Below, piece after piece: positions 48,045 through 57,649 of a stretch of 64,000 nt of DNA. Origin of the DNA: Candidatus Heimdallarchaeota archaeon (lineage in GTDB: Archaea > Asgardarchaeota > Heimdallarchaeia > Heimdallarchaeales > Heimdallarchaeaceae); the NCBI GenBank assembly GCA_030603365.1, contig JAUVXV010000016.1, forward strand, positions 26,274 through 90,273. Reading direction: 5' to 3'. Positions within the stretch are counted from its first letter, which is position 1. Each line of letters starts with the position of its first letter. The position numbers were made by a program, and so were the translations under genes. The notes under the pieces are model-generated. The model made no database searches and had not been told where the DNA came from. It saw nothing but the letters and a program-made list of their open reading frames with translations.

Positions 48045-48494
48045 ATGGATGCACAAAAAATGCCTGCTGTCAAACTTTCGCAAACTGAAATGCAATATAT
48101 AACAATTCTGCAAGGAATCGTAAACGTTCAAATCAATGATTGTATAGTTGATGATGAAGAGAACAAAGTTATTTTTGTTGTTGCAGAAGGACAAGCTGGT
48201 TTAGCAATAGGAAAAAGAGGGATTAACATTAATAAACTAAAAGAGATGATTTCTAAAGATGTAGAGATCATAGAACATTCCTCTAATCCTGCAAAATTCA
48301 TCAAAAATTGTTTCTTGCCTATAATAATCAAGGATATAACCTTTCTAGAGAGAAAAAATGGAAAGGCTGTAACTGTTGAAGTTGATAATAAAGACAAAGG
48401 AAGAGCTATTGGAAGAAGTGGTAAGAACATCAATAAAGTAAAGATGTTAGTTCTTAGGCAGTTTGATGTTGTTGATGTAATGATAAAACAATAA
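48045..48494 (+). CDS. nusA: NusA-like KH-domain transcription factor
   Basis: A 149-residue archaeal NusA made of two KH domains only, without the bacterial N-terminal and S1 parts. The first KH holds GLAIGKRGININKLKEM and the second KH holds GRAIGRSGKNINKVKML, both proper GxxG loops. It likely acts in transcription elongation or RNA binding. A TATA-like CATTTAAAT lies at about 48022, only about 20 bases before the ATG, so the transcript is leaderless or starts inside the first codons. Confidence 0.93.
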   Translation: MDAQKMPAVKLSQTEMQYITILQGIVNVQINDCIVDDEENKVIFVVAEGQAGLAIGKRGININKLKEMISKDVEIIEHSSNPAKFIKNCFLPIIIKDITFLERKNGKAVTVEVDNKDKGRAIGRSGKNINKVKMLVLRQFDVVDVMIKQ

Positions 48495-48598
48495 GGCTAT
48501 TTTCTTGCTTCTTTAATTTTGTCAAAAACTTTTAGAGATACAACGTATAATATTTCAATCAAGAAAGATAGAAATAGAATTAAACAAGGTTAAGCTAA

Positions 48599-49000
48599 AT
48601 GGGAAATCCTATAACAGATGATAAAAAGAAACTGGGTAAACTAATAGACCTTATTCAAAAGGAAGGAACTCTTTCAGAAATTTCAGAGAATGAAATAATA
48701 TCTCTTTTTGGAACTCGCGGTGAAAAAGCTATTGGCATTCTCAAAGATAACAAATTGCACAAACATGTTCTAAATGAGAAAATAGCTATTTGGGAAGTAG
48801 AAGGTAAGAGTCAGAATTATTTGATAATTGAAGACAACTTTTGTGAATGTACAGACTTTCAAATTAGAGTTTTAAGTAGAGGAGAAAAAACACTATGTTA
48901 TCATCTTCTCGCTAAGATTGTGGGCGACGAGTTACATCTTTATAACATTCAGAAAATATCGAATGAAGAATATGATAAACTAATACTCCCTCGTACTTAA
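48599..49000 (+). CDS. SWIM zinc-finger protein, SWS1/ZSWIM7-like
   Basis: A 133-residue protein whose C-terminal half has the SWIM pattern C-x-C-x(n)-C-x-H: Cys82, Cys84, Cys100, His102. The surrounding segment (FCECTDFQIRVLSRGEKTLC then YHLLAKIVGDELHLYNIQKI) follows eukaryotic ZSWIM7/SWS1 in length, spacing and final helix. SWS1 joins RAD51 paralogues in the Shu complex for homologous recombination. The N-terminal half is helical. No RadA gene is in the window. It is convergent with rpoB. Confidence 0.75.
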   Translation: MGNPITDDKKKLGKLIDLIQKEGTLSEISENEIISLFGTRGEKAIGILKDNKLHKHVLNEKIAIWEVEGKSQNYLIIEDNFCECTDFQIRVLSRGEKTLCYHLLAKIVGDELHLYNIQKISNEEYDKLILPRT

Positions 49001-49036
49001 CTGATTAAAAATGTAAAAATTGAAGAAAAGGTATTT

Positions 49037-52000
49037 TTATGCAACATCCTCTAATTCGATATGGGGTGCTATACCTAAACTCATTAATTCTTGCATTAGC
49101 AACTTAAATGCATAACTTATCACAACCCTTGAAACAGTGGTTTCTTCTTTACAAATTGGGCAATGATATCGATCTCTATTTCTGTCATACATTGCAAGGA
49201 ACCCACATTTTGAACAAATTAGAGCATCAGTTTTATCTGATTCATCTAATAACCTTTCTTTTAGTAGGATTGAGGTTCCGTGACCAATAAGACAATCCCT
49301 TTCCATCTCACCAAATCGAAGACCTCCTTCTCGAGCTCTTCCTTCAGTTGGTTGTCTGGTAAGCATTTGAATAGGACCACGTGCACGAGCATGGATTTTA
49401 TCTTGTACTAGATGGTGAAGTTTCTGATAAAATTGAGAACCAACAAAAATGGTTCCTTCTAATCTCCTACCAGTTTTACCATCATGCATTACTTCTCTTC
49501 CAAGTGGGTGCATATTCATTTTCATCAGGGATTCATGTAATCCGCTTAATTTAGTTTTACTGAAAGCGGTTCCATAGATTGAATCTCCAGAATTTGCTGC
49601 GATTTTTCCAGAAAGCAATTCCATAAGCATTCCTATTGTCATTCTTGATGGAACAGCATGTGGGTTGATAATTATGTCTGGTACTATACCTGACTCTGTA
49701 AAAGGCATATCCTCTTGAGGAATTATCAGTCCTATAACACCTTTTTGTCCATGTCTTGATGCAAACTTATCTCCAATTTCGGGAACTCTCTCAGATCGCA
49801 CTTTTACTTTGACCAATCTATTTCCTTCATTAGTATCGGTAAGAACAACAGTATCAGAAATACCTTTTTCACCATGTCTCATGGCTTTACTAGTTTCTCT
49901 TCTATTTTGAGGAGGAACTTCAAATTCAGTATACTCTTCTAGAAATCTTGGTGGGCTAGTACGACCTATTAAAACTTCACCTCGACCCCCATCAACAGAG
50001 ATTTCTGGTTCAATAATTCCATCCTCTCCGAGATGAACATATTGTGATTCATCTTTATAACCCCTAACTGTATCATCAGGAATTTCAAAAGTATCTTCTT
50101 GACCATTAGGATATTTTCGTTCTTCTGCATCATATGTTCTAAAAAAAGTGCTTCTTCCTAAACCTCGTTCTATTGCTGCCTTGTTAATTAACAAAGCATC
50201 TTCCATATTGTACCCTTCATAAGATAAAATAGCAACAATGAAATTCTGCCCTGCTGGACGGCTTTCAAAATGAATAGAATCCATTCCATGAGTCTTGACT
50301 AATGGCTTTTGAGGATAATGTAAGATATGTGCTCTTGTATCCATACGATATCTGAAATTAGCTGCAAATATACCAAGTGCTTGTTTTGCCATTCCTGCCT
50401 CATAGACATTACGATCTGAACGATTGTGCTCTGGAAATGGAATTAACGAAGCACAAATTCCTAAGATTGTGCTTGGTGTAATTTCCATATGAGAAGACTC
50501 TGAAACTAAATAATCTTCATCTATAGCAATGAATAGGTTTTCTTCTTCCTCTGCATCAACATATTCAACTACTTGATTTCTTATTAGATCACTCCATGAC
50601 CATTTACCACTTTTTATCCAATTGAACACTTCTTTGGTAACAGCTTGTGTGCCTTCATTGACAATTATAAGGGGACGACGAACTCTACCTGCATCACAAT
50701 TGACCATAATTTCGTTTATATCAGTATAATATGAAATATTGATTTCGTGATGAAGATCACCTGATCTACGTTTTTGTATAATCTTCTTGCGAAATTCTTC
50801 ACCATCTTGAACAACACCAAGAAAACTTCCATTCAAGAATATCTTACAATATGCAGCATCTGCTACAAGTTTAGCAAGAGGAGAGTTAGGTTCAATTAAA
50901 TCCTTAGGTTCAATTTTGTTAAGACTTAAATCATTAACAAGTTTCTTTTCAACTTCGTTATTATCTAAACCAACACTGATGTAAGCTTGAAGAGCAAGAT
51001 TCTTTACTAGACCACAATTTGGTCCTTCTGGTGTTTCGTTTGGACATATTTTACCAAAGTGTGTTGGATGGAGATCTCTTGCTTCGAAATGAGGTTGACT
51101 TCTGCTTAAAGGACTTACGACTCTCCTGAGATGGCTTAAAGCTGACATATAATTTGTTCTGTCAAGAAGTTGGCTTACTCCTGATTTTCCACCTGTCCAA
51201 TTACCTGTAGCTAAAGCATGACGCAATCTTTCTGTAATAAGATCTGCTCGGACTGCTGTTTTGAGATTGGGTTTTCGTCCTCGAACTGTAACTCTTTCTA
51301 ATTGATATTTAATATCACGACATAAAGCATGGAATGCGACTCTATAAAGCATTAAGAGCAAATCACCTGCTAGTTTTAACCTTTTATTTGCATAATGATC
51401 TTTATCGTCTTCTTGTCTAACACCTATTTCAAGTTCTAATAATCTTTGAGCCATTCTTGCTAAGAAGAATGCTTTCTTTAATCTTGAATCTTCGTCGCTT
51501 CCAAGATGGGGTAAAAGATATTTATCTAAAACCTGTATTGCACGATTAATACGATATTCCTTGGTTTGCCCAACAGCAACACGTTTTCCTATATAGTCTA
51601 AAGATTCTTCTGTAGTATCAATTTCAGAAGATTCCCTCATCAAAATAGACATAACTCTAGCACGAAGCTTTGGAGTTGGACTTATTGCCATTGCGATCAT
51701 ATCATCTCTTTCGATTCCCAATGCTCTCATTAGCAATATTAGAGAAATTTTTCGTGGCATACTTGGAAAACTGACCCTCAATTGACCATCATTTGTGTGC
51801 TCAACAGTTACTGGTGCTCTAAAACCATGTACGACGCTGAATACTTTAGCTTCACTAGTGACATTTCCTTTGCTGGTTAGTTTCTCAATTAGAATTCGAT
51901 TGGGAGCTAAATCTTCTTGAGTAACAATAACTCTCTCACTTCCATTAACTAAGAAATAACCTCCAGGATCTTTTGGATCCTCACCCAATTTAACTAGAGA

Positions 52001-52435
52001 CTCAGGAGAACGGTTATATAATTGACATCTTTTGGATTTCAACATTATTGGAAGGTATCCAATAAAAACATTGATTGTTTCCAAGGGAATCTCAACACCA
52101 TCAGTCCCACCTTTTCGAATAGGTGTCATGTGAAGATTCAATCTAGATGCATAAGTAAGATTACGAATTCTTGCTTCCATTGGATAGATAGAACTTTGAG
52201 ATCCATCTGCTTCTCTAATTGTAGGTTCTTCAACTTCAACTCTTTCAAGTTTAACATAAAATTCAGAATCTTCAGGCTCTATGACTTTAATTTCCTTAAT
52301 AACGGATTGAAGACCATTTTCAATAAAATCGTTAAAAGAATCAAGATGCTGACGAACTAAACCTAATTCTTCAAACATCGAGTTAACTAGAACCCATCGA
52401 CTGTTGGCGTCTGCTTTACTTTTCTTTTTGGCCAT
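49037..52435 (-). CDS. rpoB: RNA polymerase subunit B (unsplit)
   Basis: An 1132-residue second-largest subunit on a single chain; several archaeal groups split it into B' and B''. Seen are the fork and hybrid-binding regions (SQLLDRTNYMSALSHLRRVVSPL, THFGKICPNETPEGPNCGLVKNLA), the catalytic-side segment SYEGYNMEDALLINK, SRHGQKGVIG, and the C-terminal zinc site CSKCGF...CPIC. rpoH, normally just upstream in archaea, is missing, and a helicase-like gene takes its place. Confidence 0.97.
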   Translation of the reverse strand: MAKKKSKADANSRWVLVNSMFEELGLVRQHLDSFNDFIENGLQSVIKEIKVIEPEDSEFYVKLERVEVEEPTIREADGSQSSIYPMEARIRNLTYASRLNLHMTPIRKGGTDGVEIPLETINVFIGYLPIMLKSKRCQLYNRSPESLVKLGEDPKDPGGYFLVNGSERVIVTQEDLAPNRILIEKLTSKGNVTSEAKVFSVVHGFRAPVTVEHTNDGQLRVSFPSMPRKISLILLMRALGIERDDMIAMAISPTPKLRARVMSILMRESSEIDTTEESLDYIGKRVAVGQTKEYRINRAIQVLDKYLLPHLGSDEDSRLKKAFFLARMAQRLLELEIGVRQEDDKDHYANKRLKLAGDLLLMLYRVAFHALCRDIKYQLERVTVRGRKPNLKTAVRADLITERLRHALATGNWTGGKSGVSQLLDRTNYMSALSHLRRVVSPLSRSQPHFEARDLHPTHFGKICPNETPEGPNCGLVKNLALQAYISVGLDNNEVEKKLVNDLSLNKIEPKDLIEPNSPLAKLVADAAYCKIFLNGSFLGVVQDGEEFRKKIIQKRRSGDLHHEINISYYTDINEIMVNCDAGRVRRPLIIVNEGTQAVTKEVFNWIKSGKWSWSDLIRNQVVEYVDAEEEENLFIAIDEDYLVSESSHMEITPSTILGICASLIPFPEHNRSDRNVYEAGMAKQALGIFAANFRYRMDTRAHILHYPQKPLVKTHGMDSIHFESRPAGQNFIVAILSYEGYNMEDALLINKAAIERGLGRSTFFRTYDAEERKYPNGQEDTFEIPDDTVRGYKDESQYVHLGEDGIIEPEISVDGGRGEVLIGRTSPPRFLEEYTEFEVPPQNRRETSKAMRHGEKGISDTVVLTDTNEGNRLVKVKVRSERVPEIGDKFASRHGQKGVIGLIIPQEDMPFTESGIVPDIIINPHAVPSRMTIGMLMELLSGKIAANSGDSIYGTAFSKTKLSGLHESLMKMNMHPLGREVMHDGKTGRRLEGTIFVGSQFYQKLHHLVQDKIHARARGPIQMLTRQPTEGRAREGGLRFGEMERDCLIGHGTSILLKERLLDESDKTDALICSKCGFLAMYDRNRDRYHCPICKEETTVSRVVISYAFKLLMQELMSLGIAPHIELEDVA

Positions 52436-52529
52436 TTAAACACCTTAACCAAACAAAAATTAATGTCCTCGCATTAAGGGGGTTATATGATATATTAAAA
52501 ATCTTATGAATCACGACTACATTACTATG

Positions 52530-53939
52530 TTAATTCTTGTTATTGTTTACGTGAAAAATAAGAGACCACGGATAACGGATAGCTATCTTATTTACTACAT
52601 TTTTTACTTTTTGTTTTTCAGCCGTATCTTCATAGAAGAGTAAAATGACTTTTCCCCCTCTACCTCTCTTCATTTTCTGGTAAACTGTTTTGGGAGAGTT
52701 TACTAAGTCAAAAACTATTATGACTTCAGTCTCTGGAAGATCTAAGTCTCTCTCTCCTACTGGAGATAAAATAAGAGCTGATTGAGTTGTTGACTTTTTG
52801 AAAGCGTCAATAATTTCTCCCTTATTCTTTATCCTTCCTGTAACTATAAATGTCTCAAATCCTTTGTTTTTCAATAATTCACATAAAGAATCTACTGTAG
52901 AAAGGAAGGAACATAAGACAGTTACCTTTTGATATCCTTTTGCTATATTCATAACCTCTAATTCTTTGCCACATATTTCTGGTAGATTGAAAGATTCTTT
53001 CTTCTCAAAATCATATCTATAGAGATAGTTTCGGTAAGAACTCGCAGGCATAGAATAAACATATTTACGCAATAGCAAAAGGCGATTGAGTTCTTCCACC
53101 AATTCGGTTTCAACAGAGATAAGTGGTAAACTATTGAAAAAATCCTTTTTCAATCTTGCCAAATCTTTTGGGGAAGATTCCCCAACTTCTTGAATAATTC
53201 TCTCTCTTGTGAGTTTTATTTGATCAGTTATCAAATTAATAATTTCTGCAGTTTTCTGATCTTCTACTGGGTGTATTTGAACTTCTGTGTTTTTGATGTA
53301 TTCTTTAATGTCTGTATCCTGAAAGTCTTCAATTGTAATCGTAGTACTTCTAGGAATGAAATCTATTAGAGTTTTCAATTCATTTCGAAGCTGTAATTGG
53401 TTTTCATCAAGTACTATATGTTCATCTCTTAATGTACCACTCATCCCCACCAATCTTGTATGGTCTAACATTGGCAACAGGGCATTCCATGGTACGCACA
53501 ATACTCTACGATGAGAAACTCGACGAACAATTTGGTCTACTTCGTTCACAATCACAATATCAATGTCTTCTGCTAGCTCAGGATATTTCTTCAAAGTATT
53601 AGAAAAAACAATTGGTAGAGATAAGATTATTCTGTTGTTTTCAATAATGTACTTTCTGTAACTTGCATTAGTTCCACTTTTAATGGATACAAGTTTATCT
53701 ATTCCTCCATACTCATATTCCAAATATTGAGCAGTTTCCTCTAAAGATGAATGTGTCTGAAGAAAAACAACAACTTTTTTCTCCTTGAAAGTTTCAGTTA
53801 AAAGTCTGTACATTAGAACTCGTTTACCCATACCACAATCAAGTTCCAGAATAATACTTTGATCTACTTCTACAAGGGAAGAGATTTTATCAATAATGAA
53901 GTTCTGGTATTCTCGTGATTCAATGGGCAAACTAATCAC
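52530..53939 (-). CDS. Degenerate Hef/XPF-type superfamily 2 helicase
   Basis: A 469-residue protein with the two RecA-like domains of an SF2 helicase. Motif I is LDCGMGKR (34-40; the usual T/S after GK is Arg) and motif II is VNEVD (131-135) in place of D-E-A/C-H. Motif III is SGTLRD, motif V GERDLDLPE and motif VI QKMKRGRGG. The C-terminal motifs are closest to archaeal Hef/FANCM (LDIPE, RRGR). The nuclease domain is absent. ATPase activity is doubtful. It sits 94 bases upstream of rpoB on the same strand. Confidence 0.7.
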   Translation of the reverse strand: MISLPIESREYQNFIIDKISSLVEVDQSIILELDCGMGKRVLMYRLLTETFKEKKVVVFLQTHSSLEETAQYLEYEYGGIDKLVSIKSGTNASYRKYIIENNRIILSLPIVFSNTLKKYPELAEDIDIVIVNEVDQIVRRVSHRRVLCVPWNALLPMLDHTRLVGMSGTLRDEHIVLDENQLQLRNELKTLIDFIPRSTTITIEDFQDTDIKEYIKNTEVQIHPVEDQKTAEIINLITDQIKLTRERIIQEVGESSPKDLARLKKDFFNSLPLISVETELVEELNRLLLLRKYVYSMPASSYRNYLYRYDFEKKESFNLPEICGKELEVMNIAKGYQKVTVLCSFLSTVDSLCELLKNKGFETFIVTGRIKNKGEIIDAFKKSTTQSALILSPVGERDLDLPETEVIIVFDLVNSPKTVYQKMKRGRGGKVILLFYEDTAEKQKVKNVVNKIAIRYPWSLIFHVNNNKN

Positions 53940-53997
53940 TCTTTTATCAAGATTTTCATATTTAAAGCAAAAGATGTTACATATAAATCTGTGAAGT

Positions 53998-54810
53998 TTA
54001 AATCAAGTTTTTTCTAATTTGATCCTGCAGTATTTCCATCATTTTAGTGGCAGGTTCACTTTTTCTATACAAATCCAAACTAATCGGTGAAATGCTTATA
54101 CCATTCATCTCTGTGACTGCCCAAGAATCTGTATTTTCAGTAAATGATTTCTTTTTTTCACCCCATAACCACAAATAGGGAAGATTTCTGGGGTCTGATT
54201 TTTCTACCATGTAGTTGTCATATTTGTAAAGAGTAGGTGAAGTAATAAAGACCTGAGTGTCTTTTGTAATCTCTTTTGGATAGTTAACATTAAGGAAGGC
54301 TAAATTTTCTGGCCAATCTAGCTCTAGAACTATTTTCACAATTTCTGCAGATATTTTAGCAATGTTGTCAAAGTCGATACCTCTCTGATCCATCAATTGA
54401 GCGTCATCTGTAACATCTGTAGAAAAAGCAATTGCTGGGACTTGATTAAATGCGGCCTCAAAAGCTGCTGCACATGTTCCACTTGTAAGAATTGAATGAA
54501 TTGAGGAGTTATCTCCATAATTGATACCACTAATAACTAGATCAGGTTTTTTCTTTAGAACATGAAAACCAACAAACACATTATCAGCAGGTGAACCAGT
54601 TGTGCTATATCCTACTGAACCATCTTTGTAGTTGATTGTGAAGAATCTTATCGGTTTATGAAAAGTAAGTGATTTCGAAACAGCAGAGCTTGGTTCTGCG
54701 GGTGCAAAACATACCACATTTGCTATTTTGTTTACTTCTTCTCTTAATGAATTTAGCCCTTGAGACTTGACACCATCATCATTGGTTAATAGAACTAGTT
54801 TATTTTTCAC
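53998..54810 (-). CDS. surE: 5'/3'-nucleotidase SurE
   Basis: A 270-residue metal-dependent nucleoside-monophosphate phosphatase. The N-terminal LLTNDDGVKSQGL (Asp-Asp metal ligands), FAPAEPSSAVSKSLTFHKPIRF, and SGINYGDNSSIHSILTSGTCAAAFEA (Asn ligand and subunit contact) are diagnostic. The C-terminal third is shortened but present. It is divergent from ppdK with 113 bases between. Confidence 0.93.
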   Translation of the reverse strand: MKNKLVLLTNDDGVKSQGLNSLREEVNKIANVVCFAPAEPSSAVSKSLTFHKPIRFFTINYKDGSVGYSTTGSPADNVFVGFHVLKKKPDLVISGINYGDNSSIHSILTSGTCAAAFEAAFNQVPAIAFSTDVTDDAQLMDQRGIDFDNIAKISAEIVKIVLELDWPENLAFLNVNYPKEITKDTQVFITSPTLYKYDNYMVEKSDPRNLPYLWLWGEKKKSFTENTDSWAVTEMNGISISPISLDLYRKSEPATKMMEILQDQIRKNLI

Positions 54811-54923
54811 GAGAATAATCTTTTAATTATGTTTGTTAAGTTTATCTTTAACAAAGAAAATTTGATAAATCATAAGTTTAAAAATCTAATAATTCCAGAA
54901 ATTAACTAGAAGGTGTCAATTTA

Positions 54924-57629
54924 ATGACAGAAAAATATGTTTACAAGTTTTTTAACAAAGAAATCTGTGAAGGGAGCGCAGATATGAAAAATTTACTTGG
55001 TGGAAAAGGAGCTAATTTAGCAGAAATGACTTCATTAGGTTTACCTGTACCACCCGGTTTTGTAGTTTCTACTCAAGCCTGTCTTCATTTTTTGGCAAAC
55101 AATGAAGCTTATCCTGCAGGTTTAGAAGAAGCAATTGATGAAGCATTAGTAGCTTTGGAAAACCACATGGGAAAGAAATTAGGTGATAACGAAGACCCAT
55201 TGCTTGTATCTGTTCGTTCAGGAGCAAGAATTTCAATGCCAGGTATGATGGATACAGTATTAAATCTAGGTTTGAATGATGTATCAGTTGAGGGATTAGC
55301 TAATATTTCAAACGATTTAAGATTTGCATATGACTCTTATAGACGTTTCATGTACATGTATGCTGATGTGGTAAAAGGTGTTAGTAAAGAATATTTTGAG
55401 AAAGAATTGGAGAAACTCAAGCATGAGTTGGGTATAGAAAATGATACAGACATACCAGCTAGTGAACTTAAGAACTTAATTCAAAAATACAAAGTAATCT
55501 ACAAAGAACATCTAGGAGAAGATTTTCCTCAAGATTCAAGGAAACAATTAGATGATGCTATACGAGCTGTTTTCAGAAGTTGGAATACAAGGAGGGCAAT
55601 TGATTATAGAAATCATCAAGGTATTCCGCATGATTTAGGGACTGCCGTTAATGTTATGACAATGATTTATGGTAATCTTGGTGAAACTTCAGCAACAGGA
55701 GTAGCATTTACACGTAATCCATCTGACGGTGAAAAGAAATTGTATGGAGAATATTTAGTAAATGCACAAGGAGAAGATGTTGTTGCAGGGATTCGTACTC
55801 CCATTCCTATTGAAGAGCTTAAAATTGCAATGCCAGAATCATATAATCAACTTTTAGAGATTTCTGAATTGCTAGAGGAAAGATATCGAGATATGCAAGA
55901 TATGGAATTTACAATTCAACAAGGTAAACTCTACATGCTTCAGACAAGAAATGGAAAAAGAACTGGTATTGCAGCTAGTCAGATAGCATATGATTTGGTA
56001 AACGAAGGTCGAATATCTAAGGAAGAAGCAATTTTGAGGATAAGCCCAAGTGATGTTGAAAATGCTCTATTCCCATCAGTAGATTGGGGAAAAATTGATC
56101 CAAATGCTCCAGTTAAACAAATCAAAGAGAGTATAGCAAATCAGTACCTGGGTTCAGGTTTAGCAGCAGGAGCTGCAGCTGCTACAGGGTTAGCTATTTT
56201 TGATGCTGACAGAGCAAAAGAAATAGCTGACAAGCATCAAGATGTGATTTTGGTAAGAGTTGAGACGAATCCATCTGACTTTCATGGCATGGTAGCAGCA
56301 AATGGGATATTGACAATGAAAGGGGGTCTGACATCGCACGCCGCAATTGTAGCTAGACAAATAGGAAAAGCTTGCATTGTAGGTAGTGAACGTGGTAACG
56401 TAGAAATTGATGAAGAAAATAGAGAACTTCGTGGAAATAGTATTACTATTAAAGAAGGTGATTGGATTACAATCGATGGTACCGATGGTTCAATCTATCG
56501 AGGAGAACTTCCAACCACACCTGCTGAATTACCAACAGAAATGACAAAAATCCTTGAATGGGCAGATGAATTTGCAAAATTGCGAGTGATAGCAAACGCC
56601 GATAAACCAGATCAATTCAGAACTGCAATAAATTTTGGAGCACAAGGGATTGGGTTAACAAGGACTGAACATATGTTTTTTGATAATCTAGACATTGTTC
56701 AAGAGATGATACTAGCTCGTACAGAAGCTGAACGACAAATAGCCGTTGACAAACTTGAACCTTTACAACAAAAAGATTTCGAAGGATTATTTGAAGCAGC
56801 AGAAGGTAAACCAATTACTATACGTTTAATTGATCCACCATTGCATGAATTTTTACCAAGCGAAGTTGAGCTATTGAAAGAAATTTATGAAGCTCGTCTG
56901 GAAGGTAAAACAGAGGTGGAACTAAAAGAACAATATGAACTACTTGAGCAGGTTAAGTTGATAAAAGAGCAAAATCCTATGTTAGGTTTAAGAGGATGTA
57001 GATTAGGCATTACTATGCCAATGGTTACCGAAATGCAGAGTAAAGCAATTTTTAGAGCAGCTGCTAAAATCAAGAAAACTGGAAAAGAAATAATGCCAAA
57101 AGTAATGGTGCCACTAGTAGGCTTTGCAACAGAATTCCATAATCAACGTAAAATTATTGATGCTATGGCTAAAAAGATAATGGAAGAAGAGTGTATTGAG
57201 TTTTCATACAAAGTAGGTACAATGATTGAAGTTCCTCGTGCAGCCCTAACAACAGCTGAAATAGCTGAAGGAGAGAAAGGTGTGGAATTTATCTCATTCG
57301 GAACAAATGATTTACACCAAATGACACTAGGATTCAGCAGAGATGATGCAGGAACGTTTATAGATATATATATGCAAGAAAATATTATAGAAGCAGACCC
57401 ATTTGTAACAATAGACCAAACAGGTGTTGGACGCTTAATGGAGATGTGTGTGAAGGAAGGAAGAGAAACGAATCCAAAGTTGGAGTGCTCTGTGTGTGGT
57501 GAACATGGTGGGGATCCCAAATCTATTGATTTTTGCCACAGAATTGGTCTTGATTTCGTTTCTTGTAGCCCTTACCGTATCCCTATAGCTAGATTAGCAG
57601 CAGGTCATGCAGCTTTAAAGAATAAATGA
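54924..57629 (+). CDS. ppdK: Pyruvate phosphate dikinase
   Basis: Interconverts pyruvate, ATP and phosphate with PEP, AMP and diphosphate; 901 residues, the usual length. The N-terminal nucleotide-binding domain (LLGGKGANLAEMTSLGLPVPPGF, RSGARISMPGMMDTVLNLG) is followed by the swivelling domain with catalytic His472 in GGLTSHAAIVAR. The PEP domain contains GIGLTRTEHMFF, MLGLRGCRLGI, FGTNDLHQMTLGFSRDD and CSVCGEHGGDP (proton-donor Cys). The start follows GGTGTCAATTTA. PPDK and the ADP-dependent kinase suggest pyrophosphate- and ADP-linked sugar metabolism. Confidence 0.97.
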   Translation: MTEKYVYKFFNKEICEGSADMKNLLGGKGANLAEMTSLGLPVPPGFVVSTQACLHFLANNEAYPAGLEEAIDEALVALENHMGKKLGDNEDPLLVSVRSGARISMPGMMDTVLNLGLNDVSVEGLANISNDLRFAYDSYRRFMYMYADVVKGVSKEYFEKELEKLKHELGIENDTDIPASELKNLIQKYKVIYKEHLGEDFPQDSRKQLDDAIRAVFRSWNTRRAIDYRNHQGIPHDLGTAVNVMTMIYGNLGETSATGVAFTRNPSDGEKKLYGEYLVNAQGEDVVAGIRTPIPIEELKIAMPESYNQLLEISELLEERYRDMQDMEFTIQQGKLYMLQTRNGKRTGIAASQIAYDLVNEGRISKEEAILRISPSDVENALFPSVDWGKIDPNAPVKQIKESIANQYLGSGLAAGAAAATGLAIFDADRAKEIADKHQDVILVRVETNPSDFHGMVAANGILTMKGGLTSHAAIVARQIGKACIVGSERGNVEIDEENRELRGNSITIKEGDWITIDGTDGSIYRGELPTTPAELPTEMTKILEWADEFAKLRVIANADKPDQFRTAINFGAQGIGLTRTEHMFFDNLDIVQEMILARTEAERQIAVDKLEPLQQKDFEGLFEAAEGKPITIRLIDPPLHEFLPSEVELLKEIYEARLEGKTEVELKEQYELLEQVKLIKEQNPMLGLRGCRLGITMPMVTEMQSKAIFRAAAKIKKTGKEIMPKVMVPLVGFATEFHNQRKIIDAMAKKIMEEECIEFSYKVGTMIEVPRAALTTAEIAEGEKGVEFISFGTNDLHQMTLGFSRDDAGTFIDIYMQENIIEADPFVTIDQTGVGRLMEMCVKEGRETNPKLECSVCGEHGGDPKSIDFCHRIGLDFVSCSPYRIPIARLAAGHAALKNK

Positions 57630-57649
57630 AACGAATAAAATTCCTCTTT

